This document shows positions 12,001-27,000 of a stretch of 64,000 nt of DNA, piece by piece. The DNA comes from Siphonodentalium dalli. Taxonomy: Eukaryota; Mollusca; Scaphopoda; Gadilida; Siphonodentaliidae. The notes under the pieces were generated by a model. The model searched no databases. It was not told the DNA's origin and worked only from the letters and a program-made list of their open reading frames with translations. Made by a program: the position numbers and the translations under genes. Within the stretch, counting starts at the first letter, position 1; each line of letters begins with the position of its first letter. The DNA is taken from NCBI GenBank assembly GCA_032622095.1, contig CP136061.1:93865345-93929344 (forward strand), read 5' to 3'.

Positions 12001-15000
12001 AGTTATTAATAACAACAAACTCAGACATCAGTACAATGGCATTAACCGCTGTATCTCGACTTTTGAAACCATGTAAAGTAATGCCCTAAATAATCGACTC
12101 CTTAACCACATCAGAATTATGGGTAAATTTTCAAGATTTAGTCGGAAATATGGCTAAATTGTTAATTGCCATTCATCGGAAAGCTCTCATTGGGAGCTTT
12201 CTGATGAATGGCAAGAAGCCATATTTCCGACTAAATCCTGAAAAGTTGCCCCATAATTCTGCTGTGGTCAAGGAGTCGATTATTATTATAGATTATTACA
12301 ATAATAACCTTTGCATGGAGTTCCCACTATATTTTTCCATTGCAAAATGGCCGTAACGTCAAATTCCCCCCGGAGTCCCAGACACGACATCCTGATGTCA
12401 TTCAGTAGTGAAGAGGCTAATTCTCCAATAATTTACGGTATGCTTTCAAAAACCCTCTGGATTAGACACACGTCTGATGCTTATAAGGCCATGCCATCTG
12501 TACTGTGTATAATGTGACATATCCAAAAACTCAACACAGGAATTCAGTACACAAGTACTATGAATGTCAAACCAACATGGCAATTAATCACACACAATGC
12601 TAAAGTAATGCCCTAAATAATCGACTCTTTAACCCTTTCAGTGCCAGGGGCCGATCTCATCGGCCCTAATTTACGGTCTGTAAAATCGGCCCTTTTTTGG
12701 GTATGCTTAAGCATGCTATAGCGAATTTAAAAACAAACTGGATAAAACCTTAGGGGGATGTTATAACTCAAAACTATCACCAAGTATTCATAGTAATAAT
12801 TTTGATGCCCATGAAAAACGTAAGATTCCCTGGCACTAAACCTGCAAAATAAGTCTGTGCACTCTTTTATATTTCCGACTAAATCCTGAAAAATTACCCA
12901 TAATTCTTCTGTGGTTAAGGAGTCGATTATTTAGGGCATTATTCTATCCGATAGCCTCATTTGTTGTACAGTCGGGACAGACTGGAAAGATCATCAGGCC
13001 AGAGGGACATCATGGGTGGGTTAGTAAACATATATCAAACTAGGGGATTTCCCATCACAAATGATGAGTGACAAATGTGATGTACATAAAATTATCGTCA
13101 TCGCTGCACCGGCAATAACGATATAAAGAAAGGGATGCGGAATTTGTCCAGAATTTGGTTTGGTGTTTTGTAATTACGGACGCCACTGAAAACACATTCG
13201 TCTTCGGAGAAACGCATTATATCAGTGAAAATATCGCCTTGATAAAATGTGATATATCTCAGGTCGTTTTATACCGATTAGCCTAAAATTTTGCATGTCA
13301 TATTCTAAGATGTGCATGGTAACAATCCGGGCACAATCGGACATGAGGGTGGTATATTTTTAGATTTTAGACACTTGAAAATTATGACAGAGTTACAAAC
13401 AGACACACACACGCAGACAAACACTTGGCTTTTATATAGGTAGATTAAATTATCAGACAAAAATCCTTCCCATGATAGCGAACATTGTAACAACTTTTAT
13501 TGAGTTTTTGAAAACCATATGGTTGAGATATTTCTGCAAATGGATGAGAATTCATTTCCAGATAAGCAAAGAAGAATGACCCTAGAACAGAAATTATCAT
13601 GTCACCTGGTTGGATCGACCAATGAGGACTCCCCGTTGGTAGAAGCATATCAGGAGACATGGGGTCGTCATCTTTGTAGCCCGTCCCATATGGAATCCAT
13701 ATGGGACGGGCTAGGTTCCCATATGGGGTCGATGTCCGCCATTTTGTTTTTCATGGAACTCTGCCGCCTCGGGTATATTTTCGGTGTATTTTGGCGCCAA
13801 GAAAAGGGATATATGTCGGAAATCAAGTACTGTTAATTTAAACACATAGCACCATATACCAAAACCTGCATGTGATATATTTGAGAAATTCTAAACACTC
13901 ATAAATTAACTATCAAACTCAAGTTTGTTGTCCTGCTTCTGGTGATTAGCCATTGACTCAATGCGTTGACGTTCAACGCCCATGACGCGTCACTGTGACG
14001 TTACATAAGTTAATAGCCATAGACAACAAATTTACTTACTAGCAGGTAATGAACTTCGTATAAGTAATTCAAATCTCACACGGAAAACATTATATGTGGG
14101 TGACATGATAAAATTGTTACAGGGCTCGTTGTTGCCGGCTACGGTGACATATGAGGCTCAGCGAGATTAATATCGGGCTCGGCTAGCGCCTCGCCCGATA
14201 TTAATCTCACTTTGCCTCATATGACACCGTATTCGGCAGCAACTCGCCCTGTAACTTATAATATGGACAACTAGCTGAAACATGCTCCCTTCGGCAGCTT
14301 TTATTCAGCATTGGAGGAGCTGCTGTAGCCCCTTTCCTTTGTGAGCTTTATTCAACAGCAGCCCCTTTATTCACATTATAATCATTTAAACATGTTATTT
14401 AAAATTCTGTTATCAAAAATTTGATTCTTTTTTTTTTTTAAGATTTAATTCCTTGGTTAATTTAAATTATATTTTCTTTTTTGAAATCAATATTATGAAA
14501 AAATAACGCCGTTATTACATCCACCGTGGTACCCCGAGTAACCACACCAAATGTGGTTGAATCGGTCCAGGGGTCTGGGAGAAAAATCACGAACAGAAAG
14601 ACAAACAGATCCTACTATTTTATGCATATAGATATTGACACTCATTTGAAAGCCTATAACTCAATGTGATGGTAAAGCAATCATGATGGTAAACATCTAC
14701 AGCAAGGGCTAATAACCTATGGCTGAGATGTGGAGGGACATAACAAAAATCAACATTGTTAGATAAACAAAGAAGAATAACTCCAGGCTGGAAAATTTGA
14801 ACATCACCATTGGCCATTATTTCAACCCTTTCATAAATGGAGCTTCCTGAATTTTTTCGCGAAAACCCTGTGCCAATGCATTCTCTTATATATGTCTCCA
14901 TAGGGAGCCTCACATATTTAAGAGAATACATTGGGCTAACAACATTTACCTTGACAGCCAGGGCACTCTTTTATATATGCAAGGCTCCCTATAAATATAT

Positions 15001-18000
15001 ATACTCATGACGGTGAACCTCAATACCAAATTTCTTGACAGACAGATGGATAGACAGACAGATGGACAACCAGGTGCTTTTATTGCAAGACAAACATCTC
15101 ATCTAACAGATTTAAAAGAAAAATCATCCACATGAATTGTAACTTTAAAGGCACGGGCGGTGTTCTTTGCAAAAATATTCATCTTTGTTCAAATCGCCAT
15201 CAACAGAAGGAATATTAAAATATATATAGTTGTGTTCATATGCCAAACATAATCAGCACGTAAATAGTATATTGTCATCAAGACGTACAATGGTGTACGT
15301 AAACAAGAGCCTGCTCGTGTTACAGAAGTTGTGCTTCTGTTTATATAACACAGCGCAATTCTATTGGTTAATCACAAACAAATGATATAAATGCTCTTTA
15401 TTATTTCCTTATCAGGAAAACAGTAACAAATAACGCTCCTTATGTTTAGCATATCCGGATCTAAACAAAAGCCAGGTAACGTTTTTTGCTTTTGTTTACA
15501 TAACAAAGGGAAAAAAATTGACAATAATTAACATACTGTTTATGCCATATTTCTGATTGGTATAAGAACAAATTATGTCCATATTTTACTATTCTTTATG
15601 TTTTTGACGGAGGTGAATATTTTAACAGCATACCCACTGCCAACGCCGCCCGTATCTTTAAGCCACAGTGAATTAAATGTTTCGTTGGGGTTACCCGTAC
15701 ATGTCAGAATAATAAGAGGTTGGTTTCACCACCGGTGCTGGCGCACTGAAGAGCTGGATGGACAAAAATCATAAAAAATTACAATCTAAGGACCATAACT
15801 CAGACCAAAAAATCGGGATAAACCTGATTTTCGCACTAATTTAATACAGTGTGACAAACAACTTGTATACCAAAACTAACTAAAATTGGTTCATATTTGT
15901 TAGAATTATTAAGCCGGACAAACCAAAATCGCAAAAAATTGTCAAACTATTAAAGGTCCATACATAGGTCAGGCAAACAAATCGCGACAAACCTGGTTTG
16001 CTCACTGATTTCAGATATTGTGGCAAGCAATTTTTTGAAATTGCTTCATATTTATTAGAGTTATCAAGCCGGATGGATGGAGAAACACAGTCAATAGTCA
16101 AGGTTGAGTTTAGTGTGCCTATCGTTTACAGAACAAGAGATGGACTGTCGTCCGGTGCATATACCCCCTCGTGGCATATCGCCTAGTGTGGGCATATCTA
16201 TAACTTATGATGGCTATACTCAGACAGATGGACCCAAAAATCAGCATTTTCATATAAACAAAGATGAATAACTATAGAACAAAAAACCAAAACAAACATT
16301 TGAATGTCCTCATAGTGGTGAACATCCATACCAAATTTCAATGAGATCCTAACATTACTGTTGGATGGACCAAACAGCCAACATTTCCAGATAAACAAAG
16401 ATGAATAACTCTAGAATGGAAAAGCGGAACAGAACAATGGAACCCTCTATTGAATGTCCTCATAGTAGTGAACATCCATACCAAATTCCATTGAGATCCC
16501 AGAACAACTGTTGAAATTACGACATGAAAAGACACCAGACGGATCAAAAAGCCAACATTTCCAGATAAACAAAGATGAATAACTCTAGAATGGAAAATCC
16601 GAACAAAACGATGAAACCCTCTTTTTAATTTTCTCATAGTAGTGAACATCCATACCAAATTTCATTGAGATCCCAGCACAACTGTTGAAATTACAACATG
16701 AACAGACACCAGACAGACCAAAAAGCCAACATTTCCAGATAAACAAAGATGAATAACTCTAGAATGGAAAATCCGAACAAAACAATGTAACCCTCTTTTA
16801 AATGTCCTCATAGTAGTGAACATCCATACCAAATTTCATTGAGATCCCAGCACAACTGTTGAAATTACGACATGAACAGACACCAGGCAGACAAAAAAGC
16901 CAACATTTCCAGATAAACAAAGATGAATAACTCTAGAATGGAAAATCCGAACAAAACGATGTAACCCTCTATTGAATGCCCTCATAGTAGTGAATATCCA
17001 TACAAAATTTCATTAAGATCCGAGCACTACTGTTCAAGTTATGACATGAACAGACACCAGACGGACCAAAAATCCAAACATTTCAAGATAAACAAAGATG
17101 AATAACTCTAGAATGGAAAATCCGAACAAAACAATGGAACCCTCTATCTAATCTCCTCATAGTTGTGAACATCCACACCAAATTTCTTGAGATCCCAGCA
17201 CAAATGTTGAAGTTACACCATGAACAGACACAAGACTGACCAAAAAGCCATCATTTCTAGATAAACAAAGATGAATAACTCTAGAATGGAAAATCAGAAC
17301 AAAACGATGGTACCCTCTATTTAATGTTCTCATAGTAGTGAACATCCATACATAATTTCATTGAGATCCGAGCACTACTGTTCAAGTTACGGTATGACAT
17401 GAACAGACATCGGACAGATGTACACACACACGCACGCACGGACAGGTGCAGTATACAGTATACCCCCCTTCTTCTTTTTTTTAAAGGGGGTTAATGAGGT
17501 CATCTGAGGGTGAATTTGGTGATGCTAGACCGTGGGATAGCATCACTAAATTCACCCTCTGGGGACCTCATTCTGCATGGCCTCAGCTGCTATTGGAGAC
17601 ATAGACTCAGATTGAAGTTCCCAAATGGTGAATATTGTGATGCACACCATTGGCATCCTCGATTATGCAATGTGTCGGCTGCCAATTCGGGGATATAGAG
17701 AAACTAAACTAAAAAAGAAATAGAATCTATGTGAAGAAGTTTCTATAGATATTGATAATGAATAAACTTTCCAGAGAAGATGAGACCTAAGCAGAATGAG
17801 GTCCCCAGAGGGTGAATTTGGTGATGCTAGCCCGCTATGAGTGATAGCGTCACTAAATTCACCCTATGGGGACCTCATTCTGCAAATGACAGGCACACTA
17901 AACTGAGGCTTGAATCCAGTCAAGATTGAGAAAAGATTAATTTTGATTGTGTATAAACTGTAATAAACACCAAGTTTTATCTGAGAAATCAACCCATTCT

Positions 18001-21000
18001 GAAACAACTGTCAAACTATTTTCTTTAAAACCATGAAAAAACAATACGACAGGCAGATCAAAAGTATGGTTGGTATAGGGAAACCCCCACCCACACTGAA
18101 CCACATTTACTTTTTTCCTTTGGTCTTAGATCGATTGCAATTAATTTCCAGCTCAATCAAATCTCTGACACTTGTAAAGTCATATAGTCTGCCTCAGATA
18201 AAAAAAAATCATCAATGAAGCCAGCTAGAAAACTGCCTTCAAAATAGACTAGAGACCATGTTTTCTTTTTTCCATTTGACGACACGAATCGAGACCTCAC
18301 ATACTGTTTAATAGTGTTTATTTGATCTTGTGTACTATATATATATAAGAAGCTGTGATCTGTGACCCTCATCCTCAAGCCTTGAAATAGTGTGCCTGTC
18401 ATTTGAAGAATGAGGTCCCCAGAGAGTGAATTTAGTGATGCTACCCCCGCATAGCGGGCTAGTATCACCAAATTCACCCTCTGGGGACCTCATTCTGCTT
18501 ACACCTCAGCAGAATGAGGTCCCCAGAGGGTGAATTTGGTGATGCTAGCCCGCTATGTGGGGTAGCATCACTAAATTCACCCTCTGGGGACCTCATTCTG
18601 CAAATGACAGACACACTATTTCAAGGCTTGGCCATTTGACGACACAAATCGAGACCTCACATGTTTAATAGTGTTTATTTGATATTGTGTACTATATATA
18701 TATATAAGAAGCTGTGATCTGTGACCCTCATCCTACAGGAAGGACTGATGTGATTGATTGTCCCCCCTGATCGGGACATGCGTCATATAAATGTTTATCT
18801 GGAAGATTGATGATTGAGTGAAATGAGTTCATTATGTGGGATCGAAATGAATTCAAAACCTTTACAGTAATGCTATAAATAATCGACTCCTTAACCACAG
18901 CAGAATTATGGGTAACTGTTCAGGATTTAGTTGGGAATTATGGCTTGTTGCCATTCATCGGAAAGCTCTCAGTGAGCTTAACCCTTTACCCAACAAACCG
19001 GCCAAAACCGGCCAAATAAAGCTTCAACAGCCTAAAATATCTTCGGTCTGTCTCAATAGAACCATACAAATATGGATATCATTGGAACCGGCTCCTTGAC
19101 CACATTGTGATAGTTACAGTTATGCCCTGTGCCAATGCATTCTCTTATATATGCGAGTCGACCATAGGTCGCCTCGCATATATAAGAGAATGCATTGGCC
19201 TAAAAAAAATCTTTTTTTAACACTTTTTACCATTTTTTCTTATATTCTTTAACAATTTTATAATTTTTAATTTGTTAAGCCAATGCATTCTCTTATATAT
19301 GCGAGGCGACCTATGGTCGACTCGCATATATAAGAGAATGCATTGGCACAGGGCCCTTCTGTTGGGTAAAGGGTTAAATTATCTATATCCCAAAATTGGC
19401 AGATGACGCAATGCATAGTCGAGGTGCCCAATGGGTGCACATCACTATCTTCACCATCTGTGAACTTAAAGCTGTCTGTTTATAGGTCTCCCATAGTAGA
19501 TGAGGCCATGCAGAATGAGGTCCCCAGAGAATGAATTCGATGATGCTAGCCCACTGTGCAGGGTAGCATCACTAAATTCACCCTCTGGGCACCTCATTCA
19601 GCAAATGTCCAGCACTATATTTTGAGTCCTGCTAATCAAACACCGTGTGAAACTGAATGGTCGATTTCAAAGGTGGCTCAGACATGTAAAATGAGAATGG
19701 TCGATTTCAAAGGTGGCTCAGACATGTAAAATGAGGGTATTTTATAGCCAGCTGTATTGTCTTCACTAATGAAATCATTTCAGGAACGAATTAACATACT
19801 TACAGATGAATGAAAATATACGTTGACGGACATCTCAATGTGCCGTTCTGATCGAGACATGAAACATGCCATACTATAGTGTTATACAATGGTCATAGCT
19901 CACTCAAACCCCAAAATAATGTCAGCCCTTTTAATTAAGATTTTCTGGCTTCGGCAATCTGCTACGACAATCCTTTGCCATGCAGTTTGTTTCATTGCTG
20001 ATAGGCGTTAGTAGTTTTTTCTATTCTCTCTATTATACCATAACCGTTCTATACAAGCCTGCAAATAGCGTGTCTGTCATTTGCAGAATGAGGTCCCCAG
20101 AGGGTGAATTTATTGATGCTATCCCACATAGCGGGCTAGCATCACTAAATTCACCCTCTGGTGACCTCATTCTGCTAAGGCCCTCAACTGCTATGGCAGA
20201 CCTAGGATCAGATTGAAGTTGAAGTTGGTGATGACATGTTCACCCATTGGGTGCCTCGATTATGGATTTTATCTTCTGCAAATTAGGGGATATAGAAACT
20301 TCCCAGATGGGAAAACGTAACTAAAAACAATGTTAATTTGATACCATAGATACTTCCCAGAAGATGAGGCCTAAGCAGAATGAGGTCCCCAGAGGGTGAA
20401 TTTAGTGATGCTAGCCCGCTATGTACTGAATGGATACTCCCACTCATAGATAAAAGTATACAGGATTCATAAGGAAAAATGAGCAGACAATAGAAAGTGT
20501 AGAAGAAATTCTACTCATCAATTTCATTAGTGTGAAATGTTCAGATAATAAGTAATTGTCTGAACATTTCCAAAGGGATAACTACTCATCAATGAGTATT
20601 TGTGACCCGCCATATCAAATCCAGTCGTAAGTCGGGATTTTTTTACCCTGTGCCAATGCATTCTCTTATATATGCGAGTCGACCATAGGTCGCCTCGCAT
20701 ATATAAGAGAATGCATTGGCCTAACAATTTTTTACAATTTTAATAATTTTTTCTTGTATTCTTTAACAATTTTATAATTTCACCCATACAGAGCCCCAGA
20801 CAAACATGAGCAGACGACACTCTTCTATATGCTTCTATATATGTGTGGGGCTCCCTGCAGGGTAATGGATGTTTTTTATTTTATGTCCTAAAAATTGTAA
20901 GTTATTTTTAAAAAAAGATAAAAAATTGTTAGGCCAATGCATTCTCTTATATATGCGAGGCGACCTATGGTCGACTCGCATATATAAGAGAATGCATTGG

Positions 21001-24000
21001 CACAGGGTAAAAAAATCCCGACTTACGACTGGATTTGATATGGCGGGTAAAATTTAGTATAGAAAGGGTTAAAACAGTAGGGCCTACCTTCATTTATGAG
21101 ATAGTCATGTATGTCCATGCCCTTGACCTTTATTGGGCCCTCTGATAGGTTGATCAGGAATCCGTAGTCTTCCCGACAATCTTCGTTCGCCTCCTCCCAC
21201 GTCGCTTTATCTTTGACGGTTAATATGCATATCTTCTGCTTCGATGTTGGGTAACTGACGACAGCGGACAGCCAGCCGTCAGGGCAAATTCCAGGAAGCG
21301 ACGCCCCGGTCTCGCTCTCGCTGCTCACATCTTCTGATGAGGATAACGGATCTATTTCTGGACTGTGGATGCATGATGAATCTAAAATAGAACCCATCTC
21401 TGTATCAGTGACAGGGTTGGCACTGGACCAAAATTTTCTGTTGAAACGAAACAATTTTTTACCAAATTTTTAAAATATTTGCCAAATTTAATTGTGGGTA
21501 TAATTTGGGAAATGGCAGGAAATTCTCGTGTTTTTTATCTTTGTTATATACTGTAAAAACTAATTACAGACACAGGTAAGATGAGCCAGTGAAGCAAGTT
21601 AGTATTAATATTAATAAATATCAGAGTAGCAATAAATATTTAATCGGCACTCAGAAACTACGTTTAATATTGCTACACATTTATCAAACTACAAATATCT
21701 GTCACCAAACCATATTTATTGTTTCACCCTAAATCCTTGTTGGAAATAACGGGCCACAAATTAATCTGTCACCATTCACATATGGTGGATTAAACTATTC
21801 TTTTTTACTCGCTGGTCATAAAACTACGTGCTATTAATGTCGCCATTAATATACATTGGTGTGATGACTACATTTATCCATAATCAAAACAAAGGGGAGA
21901 ATTAACCTCAAAAAACACTTTAATAATTATATTTTGCTGTTTCTTTAAGGTATCTACATTGAGAGCATGTCACAAGTTACTCATACCAGCCTCAATGAAT
22001 AAATAACAAAATGTCGCTTTCCAACTCATATTTTAACCACTGTCGATTATAGCTGTTTGATGAATGTTTTATTAAGACAGATAGAAGGGATTTCTGTTTT
22101 ATCAACACTAAAGAAGTTTACACATATAACTGTTGACATATCACAACTGACCGTGCTAAGTTGATGGATTTCGTGATATGGTTTCCATTTGTATTGTCTG
22201 TAAGTCGTTACACGAATAACAAATAACCCACTTTTGATGATGTTTTATGTCTACTATTGTCTAGATAGTTCACATCCCATAATTAAAAACCCACTTGCCA
22301 AATATGTTTTGCCATTGGTAAATTTGTAGGAGGCAACGCGAACCCTGATCAGTGAAACATCACACAAGCATAATGCAGAGTACCGTACAACAAAACAGTT
22401 ATTACCATTTGTATTTATACAGTAATGTCCTAATTAATCAACCCCTTAACCACAGCAGAATTATGGGTAACTTTTCAGGATTTAGTCGGAAATATGGCTT
22501 GTTGCCATTCATCGGAAAGCTCTCCCCGAGAGCTTTCCAATGAATGGCAACAAGCCATATTTCCGACTAAATCCTGAAATGTTACCTATAATTCTGCTGT
22601 GGTTAAGGGGTTGATTATTTAGAGCATTACTGTATGTGCTCAACGGTGGTTGGTAGAAACATTTGCAGTTAAATATATTTGTACGAAGCTGGTGTAGAGT
22701 GATAAACACAACAATTCACTATTCTGAGTAGCGTACAATGTTTCTCGACCTATTGTGACGCGCGAAGAATATTTTCACTTGGCTAGCATGGATCTCGATC
22801 TATTGGAAATACATCTTGATAGAGCTGATGATATTGGCTTGACCCCAATAGGTCAGGTCGTGCATGGTGGTTCGCTCTCAGGTATGAGGAGAGGCTATGG
22901 GGGGTAGTATGTTTTGAGATTCACTATTGTTGGGCCTAAGGGTGGTTCACTATAGTTGTTCACATTGTGCCATCTTTGTGATTCGCTCTGTTGGTGGTTT
23001 GGTGGAACATACAGGTGGTAAATGAGGTCCATTGGCGGTGGTACAATTATTTTTTTCCATAATCCTTATATGAACATGTTCAAAGATCTGATTATAAGGC
23101 CAAAAAAAAAAGGGTTTTGGTTCTCGGGCAATTTTTTTTTCAAATCAATGAGGGAGGGAGGGTTTTATTTTTATTTTTTATTTTTTTCTGCGCACAGTAA
23201 GCAAGGACAAAGATACCTTCCTCTGTCTAGTAATAACCAGAAAGGTAGAGGGAACTGTTATGCATATAAACTCATTTAGTCTTATATAAAAATGACATTG
23301 TACTACCAGTGTATGACTGGGATTACCTAACAATATATAATGCCCCTGACATTAACTACTGTTATTGTTGTCTAAAACTGATACCTCCCCATTCTAATAT
23401 GTGATCCTGAATTTAGTCCTGTGCCTTTCAATTGTATAAAGTTACAATTAGTGTAAGTTGTTCACAATGACTAATTGTAAGAAGAGCATGAGGATCAGCT
23501 AATCATTTTCTTAATTGTGGTCATCTACTTCATGTTGTAAGCCTGCAAATCACTTTTTAACACATTACATGTTAGAGCTCAATGCACACTAATATTCAAC
23601 ACATATCTGCTAAGGACATGTTGATAAAATCCAAAAAAAAAAATTTTTTTTTTTTTGTCCAAATTTTGTTTTTCGTAAGTTTTTTTGTCATAACATCAGG
23701 CATTGCAATAAAAAGGCCTAATGCGGCCCTTTTTATTCAATGCGACGGGGCCTGAGAACCAAAACCTTTTCTTTTTTTTGGCCTAAAGAGGCATCTTTAT
23801 ATGAGGTCGTAAAGATCAGGGGCACAGGAACTGCAGGAGGGGGCAAATGAGGGCATATGCCCCCCCCACCTCAAGCCCTAATTCAAGGGAGGCACATGCA
23901 CTTGCCCTTGGTCAGTAATCCTACCTGTCTGTAATTGTCTGTAATTGTAAATGACAGAGACCTTTCACAAAACTCACGTTTACGATTATGAATACAGATA

Positions 24001-27000
24001 GGGTACTACGTCACCAACATTTGAGTACTTTCTAATCAGTATCGTATTTTTCTATCCGCAAGAACTGTTACTATTTCGTGGTTTCTAATAAGCGCAAATA
24101 ACACATGAAATTGATTTTGTGCAATTTATTACTTTACTCAGTTCGAAACTGGTCAATATATCCCATGTAATGAAAATTAAATGTCTGGTTTGGGTTACAA
24201 GCCGAAGATGAAAAAGGGTGAAAAAATGCCGAAAATAAAAATATTAAGGTACTCAATCCAATTAGACGCTCCTGACAGGGACATATCCAGGCCGTTTTTC
24301 ATACCGTTTTCCGGTTTGGGTGCCCAAACTCCAGGCGCCAAAAAAACAATTTAGGTCTCAATTCATATTATAACAAGATGCAAAACATTTATATATTTAT
24401 ATATATTGACATAAGACATTTAAGTCTACAAAAAGATTTAAGTTTAACAGTTGGAATCATACTGTAAATAGAGGATCTCACATGAGTTTCTATTTTATAC
24501 AGAATTTATCATCCGAGTTCACTAAATTCGATTTGAGCCGAGGTTTACCGAGGCTCAAATAGAATTTAGAGGACGAGGTTGATAAATTACGTATAAAATA
24601 GGACGAGTGTGAGATACCTTTTATCACATGATCAAATAAACCCGAAGCAACGCGAAATATTCATCGAAAACAACAATCATAAACGACAGCGATCGCAAGT
24701 TATTTGAAGAACGCCGTGACGTCATCGCACGCACTGATATTAAACGTGTCTGTTACCGATAATTATGAAACTGCTTTTATGGCCAAATTATGTGATAAAA
24801 GTATGTTTGGCTTTATCTAGCTTTCATCTGTGAAAACTTCAAATAGTTTGAGTTCAGGTTTGTTATCATTCAGCCTTCAGACTTCAGTATTTCAATCAAA
24901 TACAGTACAGGAACAGTGACAATTTGATCAAATCAACCTGGTTATCAGGTGGGATATCATAACACCAAATGAAAAATTAACATAGAGATTAGTACTAAAT
25001 AGAGGATCTCACATGAGTTTCTATTTTATCAACCGAGTTCACTAAATTCGATTTGAGCCGAGGTTTACCGAGGCTCAAATAGAATTTAGTGGACGAGGTT
25101 GATAAATTACGTATAAAATAGAATGAGTTTGAGATACTTTTTATCACATGGTCATATAATCGCTTAAATTTTATCGAAAACAACAATAATTAACAGACAG
25201 AGAACTTTGTCCCTAAGAGCAGCGTGACGATATTACACGTGTCTATTACGCTCGAATATTACATAGGAAAATAGTGCTAATCATGTGATAATAGTAATTA
25301 CTAACTTAACAGACAAATTGTTTCTGTGCTAGTATATTATGTATGTGTCTCTCACTTGAATTTTAGAAAATAGCCTATTATATGAATTAGAGTGATAATG
25401 GTAAGTCTCATTTCAAGCAGGATAAGCATAATCCATTGAACCAAAAGATATCTGACAATAACTTATAAGCATTTCCAATCCATACATATACACAAATTTC
25501 CAAAGTTATGCTTGAGAAACTTGATCAAATTGACCTCTCAGTAAAATTCAAAATACTGACTCAAAGAGCCCTAGATTAGCTCTCAATGCAATGGATTTTC
25601 ACATATTATCCAGGGGGAGAACGTACCGCCACCATCAGCAGGGGGTCCCCCTGCCAAACCTTCCTCCGCTCAGGCCTTCAGGATATGCCTTCGGAATCTC
25701 ATTGCCCAAAAACAGGTGTCCCCAAAAAATCCCTGGATCTTTCACTGCCTGAATTACTATTTCTTTGGCTTTGGGGGTGGTTTCCTCGACTCGAATCAAA
25801 TATTTTTTATCCCAGAGGCCAAAGAAATAGTAATTTAGGGTTTAATCGGATTGAGATCATGTCACAACTTATTCAGAAAACGCAGATGTATAAACGGTTA
25901 CATGTGACAACCTTTGGATCAGCTGACATGAGATATTTTGTTACTGTTGATTTCCCATTAAAACTGGTTTTTCTGAGGTGACGATAAATTACTAAAATAA
26001 TAAACAGACATAAAGATATTTTATAATGAATGATGGCTTACATTTCAGCATAAAGATGAGCAGTTGTCCTCTCTATGATCTTTATAGCGGTAATAAAATG
26101 GCGGAAATAAAACTCTGAACATCATGTCACAACTTATTCAGAAAACGCAGATGTGTATCATGTGTAGGACATATAATCATGATTCTATCCATGAAAACAG
26201 AGACATGCACAGTAATGCCCTAAATAATCGACTCCTTAACCACAGCAGAATTATGGGTAATTTATCAGGATTCAGTCGGAATTTACTCAGAAATATGGCT
26301 TGTTGGCATTCAACGGAAAGCTCTCACTGAGAGCTTTCCGATGAATGGCAACAAGCCATATTTCCGAATAAATTCTGAAAAATTACCCATAATTCTGCTG
26401 TGGTTAAGGAGTCGATTATTTAGGGCATTACTGTACTAGTGTAGCAGTTGCGGTGTAAATATAGAAGGCAGGCCTTAAAATCCATGACATTTTACGAGAA
26501 TCAAACTAAGAATCATGATTTAGATTCCTGTCTGATTTCAAGCCCTGTAGAAGGCCGATGACTTCTCTGTATGATACATTGTATATCATAGGTCACTGTT
26601 GTTAGCATGGTCAACGAAGTTAATTAACCCTTTACCCAACAAACCGGCCAAAACCGGCCAAATAGAGCTTCAACAGCCTAAAATATCTTCGGTCTGTCTC
26701 AATAAAACCATACAAATATGGATATCATTGGAACCGGCTCATTGACCACATTGTGATAGTTACAGTTAGCCCTGTGCCAATGCATTCTCTTATATATGCG
26801 AGTCGACCATAGGTCGCCTCGCATATATAAGAGAATGCATTGGCCTAAAAAAAATCTTTTTTTAACACTTTTTACCATTTTTTCTTACATTCTTTAACAA
26901 TTTTATAATTTTTAATGTGTTAAGCCAATGCATTCTCTTATATATGCGAGGCGACCTATGGTCGACTCGCATATATAAGAGAATGCATTGGCACAGGGCC

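Noticed and set aside
13680-13711. Transcription terminator hairpin
   Set aside because: Rho-independent terminators are bacterial; this is an animal intron and the hairpin is better seen as a repeat remnant.
13519-13836. Plus-strand frame of 105 codons with GLGSHMGSM
   Set aside because: It crosses the ccatatgg hairpin; composition and repeats suggest chance.
16338-17345. Frames containing RVIHLCLSGNVGF repeated
   Set aside because: Periodic reading of the type B array; the frame breaks between units.
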